DNA of 64,000 bases from Thunnus maccoyii. Lineage: Eukaryota > Chordata > Actinopteri > Scombriformes > Scombridae. Position numbers and translations under genes: made by a program. The notes beneath the pieces were generated by a model. It had not been told where the DNA came from. It saw only the letters and a program-made list of their open reading frames with translations, and made no database searches. The stretch is from the NCBI RefSeq assembly GCF_910596095.1, contig NC_056550.1:27605199-27669198 (forward strand), in the 5' to 3' direction. Positions 19,693 through 32,559 of the stretch are shown in pieces. Position 1 is the first letter of the stretch, and every line of letters starts with the position of its first letter.

Positions 19693-20775
19693 CGTCTCTG
19701 TCTGAGCAAACACCGTCAACATTCAAAAAGGTTCACATCTCTGGGAAGTCTGCAGAAAAAACAATCAAACATATGGAGTAAAATCTGGTTATTATGGAGG
19801 CTTTCCAAAAGTCTAGCATCTGTTTATGATCTAATAAGATGCAAAATGCTCTATTGTTGTCTGTCTGATCAAATTATTTCATTTTTGTTGTTCAGAGTCT
19901 CATCTGCTTAGGGCTGCGACTGAAACTTGTAAATGGAAAAGCTTGTTATATTATCCATTGTGTCAAATCTTCATCTGAAAAGTAGCTAAAGCTGTCAAAT
20001 AAATGTAGTGGAGTAGAAAGTACAATATTTCCCTCTGAAATGTAGAAAGTAGCATCACATGGAAATACTCAAGTAAAGTACCTCAAACCTATACTTCAGT
20101 ACAGTACTTGAGTAAATATACTTGGTTACTTTCCACCACTGCGTAAAAGTTATTATTTCAATCTGTTACTTGTAGTGTTAAAGTCAAACTATGGCGATAA
20201 AATGCACAAACTGTGGTGAAGAGTCTGTGAGAGTATTACACTACCGTGAACATGTACACAAAAAGATAATGTAGCAGACAGTTCAAAAACATGAAACAAT
20301 AATAAGCGTAAAATCCCCCAAACTGAAGATAGTTCCCGTTTAGTTTAATGTAACAGCGGTTTGTTTTAGCGCTGCTAGCATCTTACCGGCCTGTGAGCTG
20401 CTGTAGTCTCATAAATGTTCCTCATGTGACAAATACAGACGCTGGTACGTTTGAAATATGATCATATTCTCCTGTTTTTATCGGTAACTGTGGAATAAAA
20501 GCGGACTCTGGTTCTGCCGCCTGTAGCTAAAAACAAACTGGGATTAGCTATGGCGGCAGCTGCGTTGCCATGGAGGCAGAAGGGTTCCTAGATGGGACAA
20601 AATAGATGCACGGCGGGGCGAACGCGAAAATCAACATGCTGAGGGGATGTTATTACATGTGTTTGACTGAATAAACAAGTGTGGAAGACGTACTCATTCA
20701 TTTACTTAAATAAAGAGAGCAATACTACGGTGAAAAAATACTAAATTACAAGTAGAAGTCCTGCATTCAAAAGCT

Positions 20776-21020
20776 TTAAAGGACTTGTTCACTATTTTTA
20801 AAGTGTGTGTTAAACCAGCAGTCAGGTGTCCATATGAGCAGTGAAAGAGGTTTTCCTCGCTGTAATCATTACTCCTGTTCATACTGGATATTAAAAGATC
20901 CTTCAAATGTGCTTTCAATGGAAGTGATGGAGGCCAAAATCCACAGTGTGTCCACACAGTCATTTAAAAGTAGATGTGCAGCTTATATGAGTCTTCAGCA
21001 GTCTGAGTTAGTCATATCAA
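20776..21020 (-). mobile_element. TTAA-type inverted-repeat element, copy 3 (partial)
   Basis: It starts at TTAAAGGAC (20776-) and runs through 'cagcagtcaggtgtccat' and 'gctgtaatcattactcctg'. Its minus strand carries the same short peptide-like frame as the copy at 14166-14354, which shows a repeat and not a gene. The far end is lost. Confidence 0.65.
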
Positions 21021-24000
21021 GTCTATCGATCAATTCTGAATCGATTCACAAATGTCAACAATCCTGTGATTCCCAGCACTGTAACTTTATTATGTTACTA
21101 TACTGCTGCATATACTAGGCCTATGCTCTGTTTCAATTTTCAGTTTTTTTTCTGTTTACTGTGTTGTACTGTGTTGTGTGAGAGAGGACGCTTCAAAATG
21201 GTTCTAGAGAATTGATCAGTCGAAAAGACTTTCATGACAATCTGGGATGTTGCTAGATGACCGATTAATGGGAGGCAGGACTTTGCATTTGCTACACAGT
21301 GGTTCTGGAGAACTGGACACATGTAGAGGATTTTGAGGCAGCAAATTTTCATCATCATTGGAGCATAATGATGCAACCACTTAGCAACCACTCTAAATAT
21401 CTTAGCAAGCAACCAAACAGGAGCTTCTCCTTTCTTAAAGAAAATTCAGACGTATCTTGTTGACATAGGTAATGGATGTATGTATGTGTCTACAGTTAAT
21501 GTTATTGTGGTCAGTAATATGTTATACAGTTTATTGAACTATTAATGATGTTATAATCTCTGATTTGTTACTCTTTATAGGGCTCTGTCTCTAAACATCC
21601 GTCTAATCGACGCATGATGTCAACTGGACAGACTGGATTTTACAACTGCGGAAAAGTTTATCACGACATCAACTATTCTATCTTTCATCGCAATGATCAC
21701 AATGTAAACAGAAATATTTAGTTCACGTTGTACAGTCATCCACCAGGAGAGTGTACTTGCATATGTGTGATTGACCGATGCAGCATCTCGGCGTCACATC
21801 GAGGCCTGATTCAACTTTTTTGCAGGAGCTCTCTGCACTGTTTCTACTCCCACTGTGCTCCACAAACAGTTTTTAATAATTCTGAGTTGAGGGTGAATAA
21901 TCTACAGTCACAGGAGTTTATCAAAAACAGCATAAAGGTCGTGCACACTGAAGGTAGAAGTTTCACGTCCACCTGCTCACTTCTAATGTGTTTAGTCTTG
22001 TGGTTATGATCAATAATCTGCTCTACAGTCATGCTGTCATAGTTGGTTTACATCTGTTCTCATATCTCTAATGTAAGATATTACTGTACACATAACGATG
22101 TAGGCGGCTTTGTGTGCAGATGTCAGTTTTTGTTTAGTTACAAGAATCATTAAGTGTTGTATTTTTGCTAGAAGGTGTATTTCCTCTGTGTTATATTAGA
22201 CTGGATTGTATTACACGTGTTCTGGACGCAGTATTATTATCTTTAATGTTTCTGCTCTTATTTAAACTGAAACCGTTACAAGCCAACAGCGCTCAGGATG
22301 TTATCAGGTGGTTGATTTATAATAATAATAATAATAATAAAATCTAAAATAACAATAATACATTTGATCATGTATCTGATCAGATCTCATTCAGAGTATG
22401 TCAGATTATTTTAGGTTGCAGTAGGTGGTGTTTCTAGATGTTTCTTTACTCACGTCCCTCTTCTGTGTCCCTGAAACTGTCCCTCCAGGGAACAGAGTCA
22501 CATCCAGAGAGGTCTCATCTCCTGATCTGATCCTTCTTCTCTTCAGGGTTTCAGGTATTCAGATGTGAAACTTGCCTCTTTGCTTCTGTGTTTCTGTCTG
22601 TTCATCAGAAAAAAGCAGGCAAAGTGAACCGGATCAGTTCCAGAGTCTCTTCACAGGCTGGACCTCTTTATCAGGTCACAAAGCCTCTGTGAATATTCTA
22701 ATGAGCTGCTGATTCTGTTTAGATCACAGGCGGCGTCACGTCAATTGACGCGCATCAGTTTCCTATCCTGACGGAAGGATTGAAGTGTTTCTGTGCATAA
22801 ACAGACTGTTGAGTACTGAGGATTAATATCTGCGGTCAGAAAACACTGCAAGCTTGACAAGGACCTGAGCAAGGACACGTTTTAATACAAGAGAGATGAA
22901 GATGGACTCAAAGCAGCTTTATCGGCATGACAGATCAGAAACCCGTAGCCTACAGAGAATTATTAACATTGACAGATGATTAGCAATATTCAAACACTTA
23001 TATCAAATACCATATAATAAAACCGCATTAAATAACAATTACATTCAACTTAACTCACACAAGACAGAAAAGTTGTCCGTATGTTTGGAAGGAATGAGGT
23101 GAATAACATGAAAAGCTTTTCTACAGAGCTTGTTTCTCTTGTGCCAGAAACGACTATTAAAGCGATGTGTATCAGACAAATTAATTTCCAATGTCGGAAA
23201 TAAAATCACGAGAGTTTTGCTGGAGTTGCTCCCGTCATCTACGATGGTTTGGTGTCATAAAACTCAGTGTCTGTCTTTGTCTCGTCTTGACGTTCCGATA
23301 AATCAAACATGTTTAATATTATATAAAGTTTTTAGTCTCTTGCAAATAGTGAAGTTGAATGATGTGGACATTGTCAACAGCCAATAGGAGCGCTCTCTCA
23401 GCTCCAAACAGGAAGCAGCAGACCGGGTAGTTACTGTAAAAAAAAACTCCTCAAACACCGTCAAACACACACGACAGACGGTGAATTAACAGCGTTATGA
23501 GTCGGTGTTTAATCCGGATTGTATCTGATCCACCAAACAGCGCGGATTTTAGTGATAAATCTTTAATTTTTGCAACTGTTCTCCTCTCATTCCCACCGTC
23601 TTCTCCCGCTAAAATACTGCAGCTAACTAACGGAGGCTGGTGGCGAGTTGAGGCGACAAAATCCAAAATGTAAAGTTTGTACAGAAATACAGTTTATCTT
23701 TATGGATTATATTGATACAGGTTTGACAAGAAGACTGTCGACATATGACGCCTTTTATCTTGTGTTTATAGAGTTATGTGTTCTTGCGGAAACATCAGGA
23801 TTTTTAATGTCATATTTCTTAAAGGGAGTTTGGCGGAGATCGCAGCTTCACTTTAATTCAAACTGCTAAATATGAATATTTTTAATGTTTCGTCAGCATT
23901 ACAGAAACACCAGATAACTGCTAAAGTATGATAAGGTTGTGTGACGTTGACTGCTGTTAGTTAATGGTTTGATTAATGGTTTAATAATGTGTGTTTGTAT

Positions 24001-24524
24001 TAATTACTGACGGTGACTTACTGTATTCAGTTTCTATGCTGATTGACTTTTGATGATGTCATCAATGACTCCTGATGACACTTGAAAGCTCATCAATCTC
24101 GTTGCCCTTTAGCTTCACTTCTTATAAGTCACATCAACATTTATTCATCCAGAAAAAAGCTCATTTTTCTCTGATTAACATGACCTCTTCTTCCTGTCAG
24201 CTGCTGTGTGTCTGCAGTGGATTTACTTACATGAAATGAAAATTAGTGAATAACAGGAACAATCAGCATGTAGTGTATGTTGTTGTTATAACTGAATTAA
24301 TTAATTAATTACATTTTTGGGAGGCTGTTTTTTTTTTTAGAACAAACTACTGCACACATGCTGAGGCAGCTGTGGTTTTTGTTTCTGCTCAACAGTTTTG
24401 TAAATCTAGTTGTAGTTTTACAAATAGTGACCCTGCAGGACCCCCATAATCTGGGTTCAATAGTTTGTGACTAAAAACTGAGTGATTTATGACACGTTGT
24501 CTTTCAGACTCTCAGTCAGTCAGT

Positions 24525-24720
24525 ATAGAGCTGCAACTAAATATTATTTTGATCATAGATTAACCTGTTGAGTATTTTCTCAATTAATTGATTAGTTGTT
24601 TGGTCAATAAAATGTCAGAAAATGATGAAAGATGTCGATCTGTCGACGTCCTCAAATGTCTTGTTTTGTCCACAACACAAAGATATTCAGTTTACTGTCA
24701 CAGAGACGAAAGAAACATTT
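24525..24720 (+). repeat. Common fish dispersed repeat ('gctgcaacta' type)
   Basis: The order 'gagctgcaactaaatatta', 'gattagttgtttggtcaa', 'aaatgtcagaaaatgatga', 'acgtcctcaaatgtcttg' and 'attcagtttactgtcac' recurs in whole or part at about 35440-35600, 50920-51200, 52190-52300, 53560-53765 and 57000-57260 on the other strand. It has no coding content. Confidence 0.75.
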
Positions 24721-26425
24721 AATAAGTGCTGGAAAGTAACTAAGTACATTCATCTAGGTACTGTACTTAAATACAATTTTGAGGTATTTGTACTTTACTT
24801 GAGTATTTCCATGTGATGTTACTTTATACTTCTACTCCACTACATTTATTTGTCTGCTTTTATATTTCTTTGTTTAAATTGTTATGAACTTTGTGTGAAA
24901 GGTGCTATATGAATAACATGTATTATTATTTAAAAATATGGTATATATAATTTATATTAATTAATGAATATTTATATAAGGGAATACAATTATTAATACT
25001 ATTATTAAAATGGTCTTACATGTATTTGTTAGTGATTACTGTAATACGACACTTTTAAAGAAGCCAGTCTGCATAATTAACGCTTTTGATACTTTCAGTA
25101 CATTTTGCTGATAATACTTCTGTACTTTTACTGAAGTAATGAGATGAATTCAGGACTTTTACTTGTATTGGAGTATTTTAAGACTACAGAGTTTCAACTT
25201 AGTAAAGAATGGAATGAAAGAATATTTCAGTAAACGTACGTCAACGTGATATTTACAAGATCTACATATGTGTGCAGAAACAAACATATGTGGAAAAACA
25301 AAGTGCTTATTCAGCTGTTCTGATGTCATTTGTGGTGTGTGTGTACAGATCAGATGTATTAATGTTATTGAAAAATCAAGAAATTGAACATTTTGAGATA
25401 CATGACTCTGTGTGATGACTATAAAGTTCCTGTTTTTTAAAGGCTGCCACAGGAAGTCACATGTCAAAGTTCATGTAAAATCCACATAAAACTACTACTG
25501 TTTTCATAGGTAGTGTTAAATTCCACTTCATACAGAGGTTGATGTTGAAAAGCTACAATCACACTCACACATACAAAAAACAGGACAGATTTATCAACTG
25601 CAGAAATTTTATTGAACCAAATGTGGATTTTGCAAAACAGACTTGCTCTCCATCACCTTCAGTCACAGGAGCACAGTGTGAGCTGACCATGGCTTTGATT
25701 TTAAACTACGTCTTTAAACTCATGTTTATAAATTATTGCATTATAGGAAAACGAAATATTCAAGTGTCCAAAACCGCAGGTCTGGTACCAGATTTTTTTT
25801 TTCTTTTATTGGACCAAACAAGAAAGCTGGTCAAGAGCCAGAGTAGGAAACTACCTTCTGTCCTACCGACTATTCAACAAGATAGTTAACCAGCAACTGA
25901 CTTCATTTCCTACCCTGCAGTCATTAGTAACATCATCGATTGACCCAGCATTCCTCAGTACAGGCCTCTCTGATCAATGTAAGACCACCACTGAACAGAC
26001 CCCGTATGTCTGAAACTTGGATTGATATAAAATAATGAAAAAATTAGAAAAATGTGCCATCAAATAAAGAGCCTGAAACATAAATAAGCTGGCGTGGGGG
26101 GCGGTGAAGATATAATGGGTACACAACCTCCGCTCTGCACCTGACAGCAGGCAGCTGGGCATGTAAACACTGCTAGTGGGGAACTGAGGCAGACTGAAGA
26201 GGGAAATAACTTAAAGATGGAAAACAAACTTCTTTCAAAACCACCTTCATTCCCCTCCTACAACCTGCAGCCTTTGTTCTTCTAAAAAAAAAAAAAAAAT
26301 TCACCCACTTGAGCAGATAACACTGTTATAACACCATGACCCTCCTGCACACACCCAACCCCCCCCTTGCCCCCACCCCGTTCCCCCATGACACCACTCC
26401 ACTCCAACATCTGGAGACTCATTGT

Positions 26426-26431
26426 TTTATT
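26426..26431 (-). terminator. eif1: Polyadenylation signal of eif1
   Basis: AATAAA on the minus strand lies about 435 bases beyond the eif1 stop codon. It is the first canonical signal in the transcript direction that I noticed. It predicts a 3' UTR of about 450 bases, strongly C-rich in the mRNA sense (G-rich on the plus strand at 26535-26820). Confidence 0.6.
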
Positions 26432-26864
26432 GAAACACCTTGAAGTACAAAACAAAAAAGTTACATGAAACGGTGCCTCCTTTTTATTGTGGCACGAGAC
26501 CTAAAAAGAAAAAATTAAAAAAGGAAATAAACAAGGGGGAGGGGGGAGGAAGGAGGAAGTGTGTGGGAGGGTCATCACCACTCATCCCTGATGTTGTGTG
26601 GAGCTGCAGTGGTGTGTCTTTGTGAGAGCGAGCCTGCCCCCTGGTGTTGTAGGGGGGCGGTGGTGTTACAGAGTCCCATGTTTGTCAGAGGTAATTCACG
26701 TGTTAGCTAATAGGAGCTGGTGGGGCTGCGAGGGGGGAGAGGGGGGAGGAAGAGCAACAGCAGCACATAGGAGGATGGGAGGAGAGTGTGGGGGGGGAGA
26801 TGGGAGGGGTGGGGGGAGTTTGATGGCCTTCCAGGAGAGAAGGGGAGAGGGCTGCTAGCAGCTT

Positions 26865-28346
26865 CTAGAAGCCGTGGACTTTGAGCTGCTCCTCCTTGGC
26901 CAGGTCAATCTGCACAAAGAGAAACAAGAGATCGATGTTAAAATGAGCCCAACCTTCAGTCTGTGCATCACATATCGACTTACTGCTGTCCCCCGTGAAG
27001 AAGAAAACAACTCAGCTGAGACAAACACTCACAGCTGGGAAAAGTTATCCCAACAACACGTGGTGAAACAATAAAATACCCACCTCAATGAGGAACTGGC
27101 AGATATTCTTGCGCTGGTCTCCCTGAAGCTGGATCACTTCACCATACTCTGGGTGCTCAATCACTGTCCCATTGCAGGCAAACTTCTGTTGAGGGTCAAG
27201 AACAGAAAAACAATCAGTGGTGGCAAGAAAACACACAGCATTAACCACAAACTGAGGTAGTTACCACTCTTTATAATCACTGAAAACAACAAGGTTAATT
27301 ACACCTGGGTGTTACCAGGAGTATTTACAACCAGGAAGCTTGAAAGTGCCCCAGGAAACACACATATATACAAAGCATTTGAGCGCCCGCCCCCATCCGC
27401 AGCCGTACCTTCTTGAAGGCCTTGACTAGCTTCTTCTTGTCATAGTCGGTGGCAATGCCCTGGACAGTTGTGAGGGTCTTCCTGCCGTTCCGCTGTTGGA
27501 TTCTTATGTGGATGTAGTCCTCTGTCCCGGCTGGGAGGCGGTCATCACCCTTAGTTGCATCAGCAAAGGGGTCTGGAAGGGGAAAAAAACATGGAAAAAA
27601 AAAAGATCAAACTCCAGAAAAAGCTAGGTTATGTGCAGAAAATGTGATGCTTTGCTTCCCTATCCCGACCACACACACACAACACAAATGTTTAATAATT
27701 TTACCAGTGACCATATATTAAAATCAAACTCTTCATCCACCCTGTTGTCACCTGGCATCTCTCTTCAGCCGAATCATATTTCAGATGAAGTGCGCAGACG
27801 TAAGAGCTAAATATACAGCTTAACAGCTTACAGGAGGCCGACAGCGGCGGTTAGCGGCATCCTTCAGCCAGAAAACACGACTGTGTTCGGGATAACAGCC
27901 GAGTCATGGTACCGCTACTTACGGTTTACGCGACGTGAATCGAAGCCAAATATCATCTGTTAATCTGGGTGAAATAAATCTCACGTTACGGATTTCGGCG
28001 ACTAACAGATTCCTTGAGCACCACTAACGGAGATGAAGAATAAGCTAACGCGTTGGTAGCTAAATGTAGGCCTAATGGCGGCCGTTTGGACGTTAGCAAA
28101 GGCCTGCTAGTCGGCTAAAATCAGACTCTCTTTTAAAAGTTTAACATTAATATCAAATCAATGACTTAAAAGGACAAGCGTTACAATTATTAAGAAACCT
28201 TTGCAACAAAGAAAATATCAGCTAGATTTGAATAAAAAGCTTGGGTTAGCTTCGCTAGCTCTCGCCCTTCCCCCACCTTGTCTCACGGATCAGTTTGGTT
28301 AAAAATTCAACTTACCAAAAGTTTGGAGGTTCTGGATAGCGGACAT
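26865..28346 (-). CDS. eif1: Eukaryotic translation initiation factor 1 (SUI1 family)
   Basis: The four exons are 28316-28346, 27409-27572, 27084-27185 and 26865-26909 (stop included). They join in phase to 342 bases, 113 residues plus stop, the usual vertebrate length. The start MSAIQNLQTF, the core 'IRIQQRNGRKTLTTVQGI', 'KKKLVKAFKKKFACNG' and the end LKVHGF identify eIF1. The protein binds the 40S subunit near the P site, promotes scanning and rejects poor start codons, working with eIF1A and the eIF2-GTP-Met-tRNA complex in the cytoplasm. All introns have GT-AG ends. Nothing is missing or broken. A paralogue (eif1b) is the only realistic alternative name. Confidence 0.97.
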
Positions 28347-28520
28347 ACGATAAGATTTGCTTTCCTTTCGGATAATAACTTGGTTAGCGAGCGGTTCGTC
28401 GGCTAACTGTGACTTTTATTTGTCGTATCTGGGTTTTGCCTTTCCTCGGGGACGCTGGACTCGCCTTCACAAAGTCTCACAAAATGGAGATCGTCGAGTC
28501 CGAAGCACTAGAAAACAAGC

Positions 28521-28570
28521 CTTTATAGCCCCGCCCCGAAACCGACGTCAGCACGTCGCTGACGTACGTA
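28521..28570 (-). promoter_or_regulatory. eif1: eif1 core promoter: TATA box, GC box and CRE-like sites
   Basis: On the minus strand a TATAAA (28522-28527) lies about 175 bases upstream of the ATG, immediately preceded by a GGGGCGGGG box (about 28529-28537). Two TGACGT half-sites in opposite orientations lie within about 25 bases further upstream. This is a classic arrangement for a strong housekeeping promoter with possible ATF/CREB input. Transcription would begin near 28495. Confidence 0.55.
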
Positions 28571-28778
28571 TGGGACAGATGCCGACGGCGTCACCACGCC
28601 CTATTATTTCTCAACTTTACTGGAACAGTGACGTCATCTCTTTATAAATTACGTTTATAAAATTACATCTGTAAATTTCCAAAGCATTAAATAACTTACG
28701 TGTTATTTTTAAATTTCATTATTATCTTCAGTTCTCTTATTTCTAAAGGTTTTTTGTTGTTGTTTGTTTATTTTATTG

Positions 28779-28781
<3 letters not shown>

Positions 28782-28833
<52 letters not shown>
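28782..28833. repeat. (TA)n microsatellite
   Basis: An almost pure AT dinucleotide run with one G interruption near 28822. A second (TA)n run lies at 29223-29256. Confidence 0.95.
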
Positions 28834-28859
28834 GACTTTATTCCTGTGCTTTTTATGTT

Positions 28860-29221
28860 GTTCTATGTCCTTCATTGATCTGTTCAACTGTGTGTTTTGT
28901 GTGATGGTTTTCCTGTATTCGTGTATTATTTGTGTTGTGTATTTCAAATTTTGACTAATAAAATTGAAAAAATTGTTCATTCACTTTTTTATTTTTTTCT
29001 TTGCTAAATTTTACATATGTAAATGTAAATTCAATAAGTCCAAGCCTCTTCTGCTTGTTTTTAAATTAAGCTCTAAGTTAAAATGTTAAAGCTGTGAAAT
29101 CTATGCTTTTATTTACAATCCCTCTGAAAGATGTGTGTTGATATATATTTATTTAAAATCTATTTTTTATGCTTTAGCTTTTATGCTGCTCCTTTATTTT
29201 CTTATGTGTATTATTGATCTG

Positions 29222-29260
<39 letters not shown>

Positions 29261-31550
29261 CACAGTTGAAAGCTTCCGTAACTAGTGACGTACTTTACAG
29301 ATTAAGATTTTAAATGCAAACCATGTGACTAATCCTTAAAATATGATGTACGTTGATCATGTTTATAGATTAAAATACGCATCAGTAGATACATTTAAAT
29401 TAGCTCCAGCTACAACATTAAAATGTTTACATGTTATTTCAACAGTTATAGTAATCATACAGTATATTATCTATAATAATCTGAAAGGAGTCATTCTGTA
29501 TAATGACTTTTTCATTTTTGATACTTTTAAGTACATTTTACTGACAATACGTAAGTATTTTACTTAAGTAAATGATCTGAATACCACATTTTGGGTCCTT
29601 TTCTACAAAGACGGCCCCATCTTCACCCTGTCCTGTCTATTTAGATTTTTTTACTTATTTCTGAGGTGAGAATGAAACTAAAGATGCAGAAAGATGCAGG
29701 GTCCATACTTTCTTATCTCAGATAACAGCTCATGTGATTCAGGGGAGGGAACTAAAATAAGTTTAATATAAATGATGATGAAATAAAAATGAAACTATTC
29801 AGTATCTAAACATCAGGACAGATCAGATAAGGTCAGCTGCCTTTACAAAACAAATACGGCCGACAAACTTTTTCAGCCTCGTAAGTTTAGTTAATATAAA
29901 GCATCACCACCCAACATTTGGCTTTATGAACAGTGTTAAGTTTCAAATCTTTTTAAAATCATTAATAGTACATCTTGTTGTGCTTTGATGCATTTTAACC
30001 TTTTTGCTAAATATAACATTCAAAACTATAAAACATCTCCAAAAAGTGAAAGTAAGTTTACCAACAGCTGCATTTTATTTTGCAGCTTTTTTATGTCAAA
30101 AATATGAAATAGAAAGTATTTCTACCACCTTGTACATAAAAAGTGAAAGATACATCTAAGATATGTATTTTATATGTAGATTGTATATATTTATGTCCTT
30201 GATTATTGTGTAGTAGTTGTGTATTTCTGTGACCTGTGTGTTATTCCTGTCTGCAAACTAAATTCTTCTCAAAACAAATTCATTAATTCAGTATTAAAGG
30301 CGACTCTTCTGTCACTGCCAATATTAATGTGCTTTTGTTTCAGGTTTCATATTATTTCTCCACATTTTCAGATATGTTGAGATCAAGTTTTCTGGAAACG
30401 AAAGTATGTTGTTGTGCGTCTTGCAGAGGAATCTTACCGAGCCTGTCCTTCGATGACAGCTGTGTTTACTCCGTCTTGTATCGACGGCTGAGCTTTACGG
30501 GCGTAGAGGTGGTTAACATGCTCAGACGTGGAGGTATAATAAAGACAGACTGTTGCTCCAGAGAGAGAAGCGAGGGATGTTCACACGATGATTATTGTGG
30601 GTAAAAATATCACGGTAAACGGTTTTATCATGATAATCGTCAAAGTTTCCTGAAATCTTATTATCAGTGCTTGAATACAGTTAAATGACTTCACACTGGG
30701 ATCAGCTTGGTTGGATGTAGCTGCACAGATATAACATTTAAAGCAGTTTTAACGTTGTAAACACAAATAAGTTGTAATAATAATAATAAAGTTCGAGACA
30801 GTTGGACACCTGGCCTGTGTCACTGCTACACACCCGTTCATACTTTCTAAAATCATGAATTTTTCCAAATGAAGTTGACTGATTGATTTGTAGTGAGTGT
30901 TATCTGCTGGGTTTGTGCCAGATGTATGTTGTTAACTAAACTGTCTGAACACTGAAGGCTCGGCAACGAACGGAGCGACGCGTAACACAGGTGCCAAACT
31001 CGTTACATCATGTAGACGTCATCAAAAACTATTTTTGGCAACAATTGATGCCTGAACATGATCAGCTCATTATCAACGCCTGAAGGAAGTCACAGAAAAC
31101 AGTCACAGCCCTATGACTATGTATATATATATATCAAAAGAATGTCAAAAAAATTAATATTTGTTGTAAAATACATACAATAAGAGAGATGCAACACAGC
31201 AAAACTTTCAGTTTATAAGATATGATGCATATTGATTACGTTACGTGAAGGTAGATGTAGAAGTTCAAATGAGCTTAATTAGTAAAATGTTTACATGTTA
31301 CTGCAACAGAATTAATCACATAGTTAAATACATATAATAAGTCATTCTGTATAATGACTGACAATACTTATGTCCTTTTAATTAAGTGACATTTTGAAGT
31401 TGAGACTTTGACTTATAACTGACTAATTTTTCAGTTATGTAACACAGTTCAAACCAAACAAATCTGACTTCATGATCAAACATGAACGGCGGCAGAATGT
31501 TGTCAAACTTGTGATCTGTAGTTGTGTTCAATTAGACAGCAGACATCAAT
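28860..31550. other. Intergenic, AT-rich, no gene recognised
   Basis: It holds a (TA)n tract at 29223-29256, diverged pieces of the 'acttaagtac' repeat at about 29340-29590 and 31230-31390, and no open frame that I recognise. The 91-residue frame at 30329-30604 has no family resemblance or supporting splice context. Confidence 0.5.
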
Positions 31551-31625
31551 AATGGCCTTGTTACTTGTCAACAGAGAGACTGCCAACAAGTCAGAGCTGC
31601 AGACGCTCTCATAGATTCCTCGTCA

Positions 31626-32006
31626 GTGACGCAGAGGTGCCAGCAGGAAAAAAAAAAGGAGAGCTGGATGGAACAAAATCTGGCTGCTCTTGACACTACT
31701 GGTCTGTTTGAAAGCACCAAATCAGATTCGTCTGAAGTGGAAACACAAGAGAAAGTAGTGGAGGAGATCGAGACATGCGTGTTGCTTGCTTCACCAGGTC
31801 TTCTTTTGTGTTCTTGGTTGTGCTCCAGCTTGGCAGATTCACAGAAGACCAGGAAACTGACAATAATGCAGAGGCAGCAAGGCCTTGTTCACTTAGGGAG
31901 AAGATCTGAAGATAGGAGTCACAGGTCCTGCTTGACTTCACCAGGGAGAGACACAGATCCTGCTGAAGTTATTGAGCTACTACAGAAGATCAACTGCGTG
32001 ATGTAG
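31626..32006 (+). other. Unrecognised 126-codon open frame
   Basis: This is one of the longer open frames outside the assigned exons. The N-terminal half is charged and Glu/Ser-rich (KKKESW, EVETQEKVVEEIE) and looks protein-like. The second half is mixed, and 'ttcaccag' at about 31792 could be a splice acceptor within it. It may be a decayed exon or chance. No family is recognised. Confidence 0.2.
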
Positions 32007-32248
32007 AGAAATGGAGACGGCCCAAGACCAAAAGAGAGACCTCCAGGAAGGAAACCCAGAAACAGCACTCAAAGAGAAGGAAGCTGGAGGCGGGTCCTTC
32101 TTAAAGGCCTGTCTAGAAGGTGCTTTAGATGTAGCTTTCACTTTTTATGCCCAAAGTTTCAGACCGGATCCAAAACCAGCTGTAGTGGTCGGTTGAGTCA
32201 CTGCTGCAGCACGTTATGAAGCTTGTAGGCAACAATGCTGTAAATGTC

Positions 32249-32530
32249 TTAAAGGACCAGTATGTAGGATCTAGTGCCATCTAGTGGTGAAGTTGCAGAT
32301 TACAACCAACTGAATAATCCTCCCCTTCCAAGCATGTAGGAGAAGCTACGGTGGCTGAAAGGTCCTCTCTGTCGCCAGCGTTTGGTTTGTCCGTTCTGAG
32401 CTACTGTAGAAACATGGCGGTGCAACATGGCGGGCTCTGTGGACGAGGACCCGCCCCCCCCATGTAGATATAAAGGGCTCATTCTAAGCTCATTCAGGTG
32501 ATTATACACTCATTAAAATACATTTATGAA
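32249..32530 (+). mobile_element. TTAA-starting dispersed fish repeat
   Basis: Starts TTAAAGGACCAGTATGTAGG and runs through 'atctagtggtgaagttgcag' and 'aagcatgtaggagaagctac'. From general knowledge this is a high-copy element in many percomorph genomes. No coding capacity. Confidence 0.65.
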
Positions 32531-32559
32531 TATTATTTTTTCATTTCTGCACACTAAAC

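Larger units (their letters stand above)
19700..26400. other. Intergenic region, no gene recognised
   Basis: It contains dispersed repeats: the 'acttaagtac' type at 19985-20150 and 24720-25190, the TTAA-type element copy at 20776-21020, and the 'gctgcaactaa' type at 24525-24720. There is also an (AAT)n tract at about 22319-22343 and several promoter-like GC-richer patches (about 20340-20640 and 22430-22880). A CCAAT motif at about 23380 lies near open but unfamiliar frames. No open frame resembles a protein I know, and none has a convincing exon structure. Confidence 0.5.

Noticed and set aside
20565-20580. GTTGCCATGGAGGC, X-box-like, about 880 bases upstream of the cysteine-rich gene
   Set aside because: The second half-site does not fit RGYAAC; too weak to call.
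22739-22750. 12-bp palindrome CGTCAATTGACG
   Set aside because: Short palindromes of this size are expected by chance in 64 kb.
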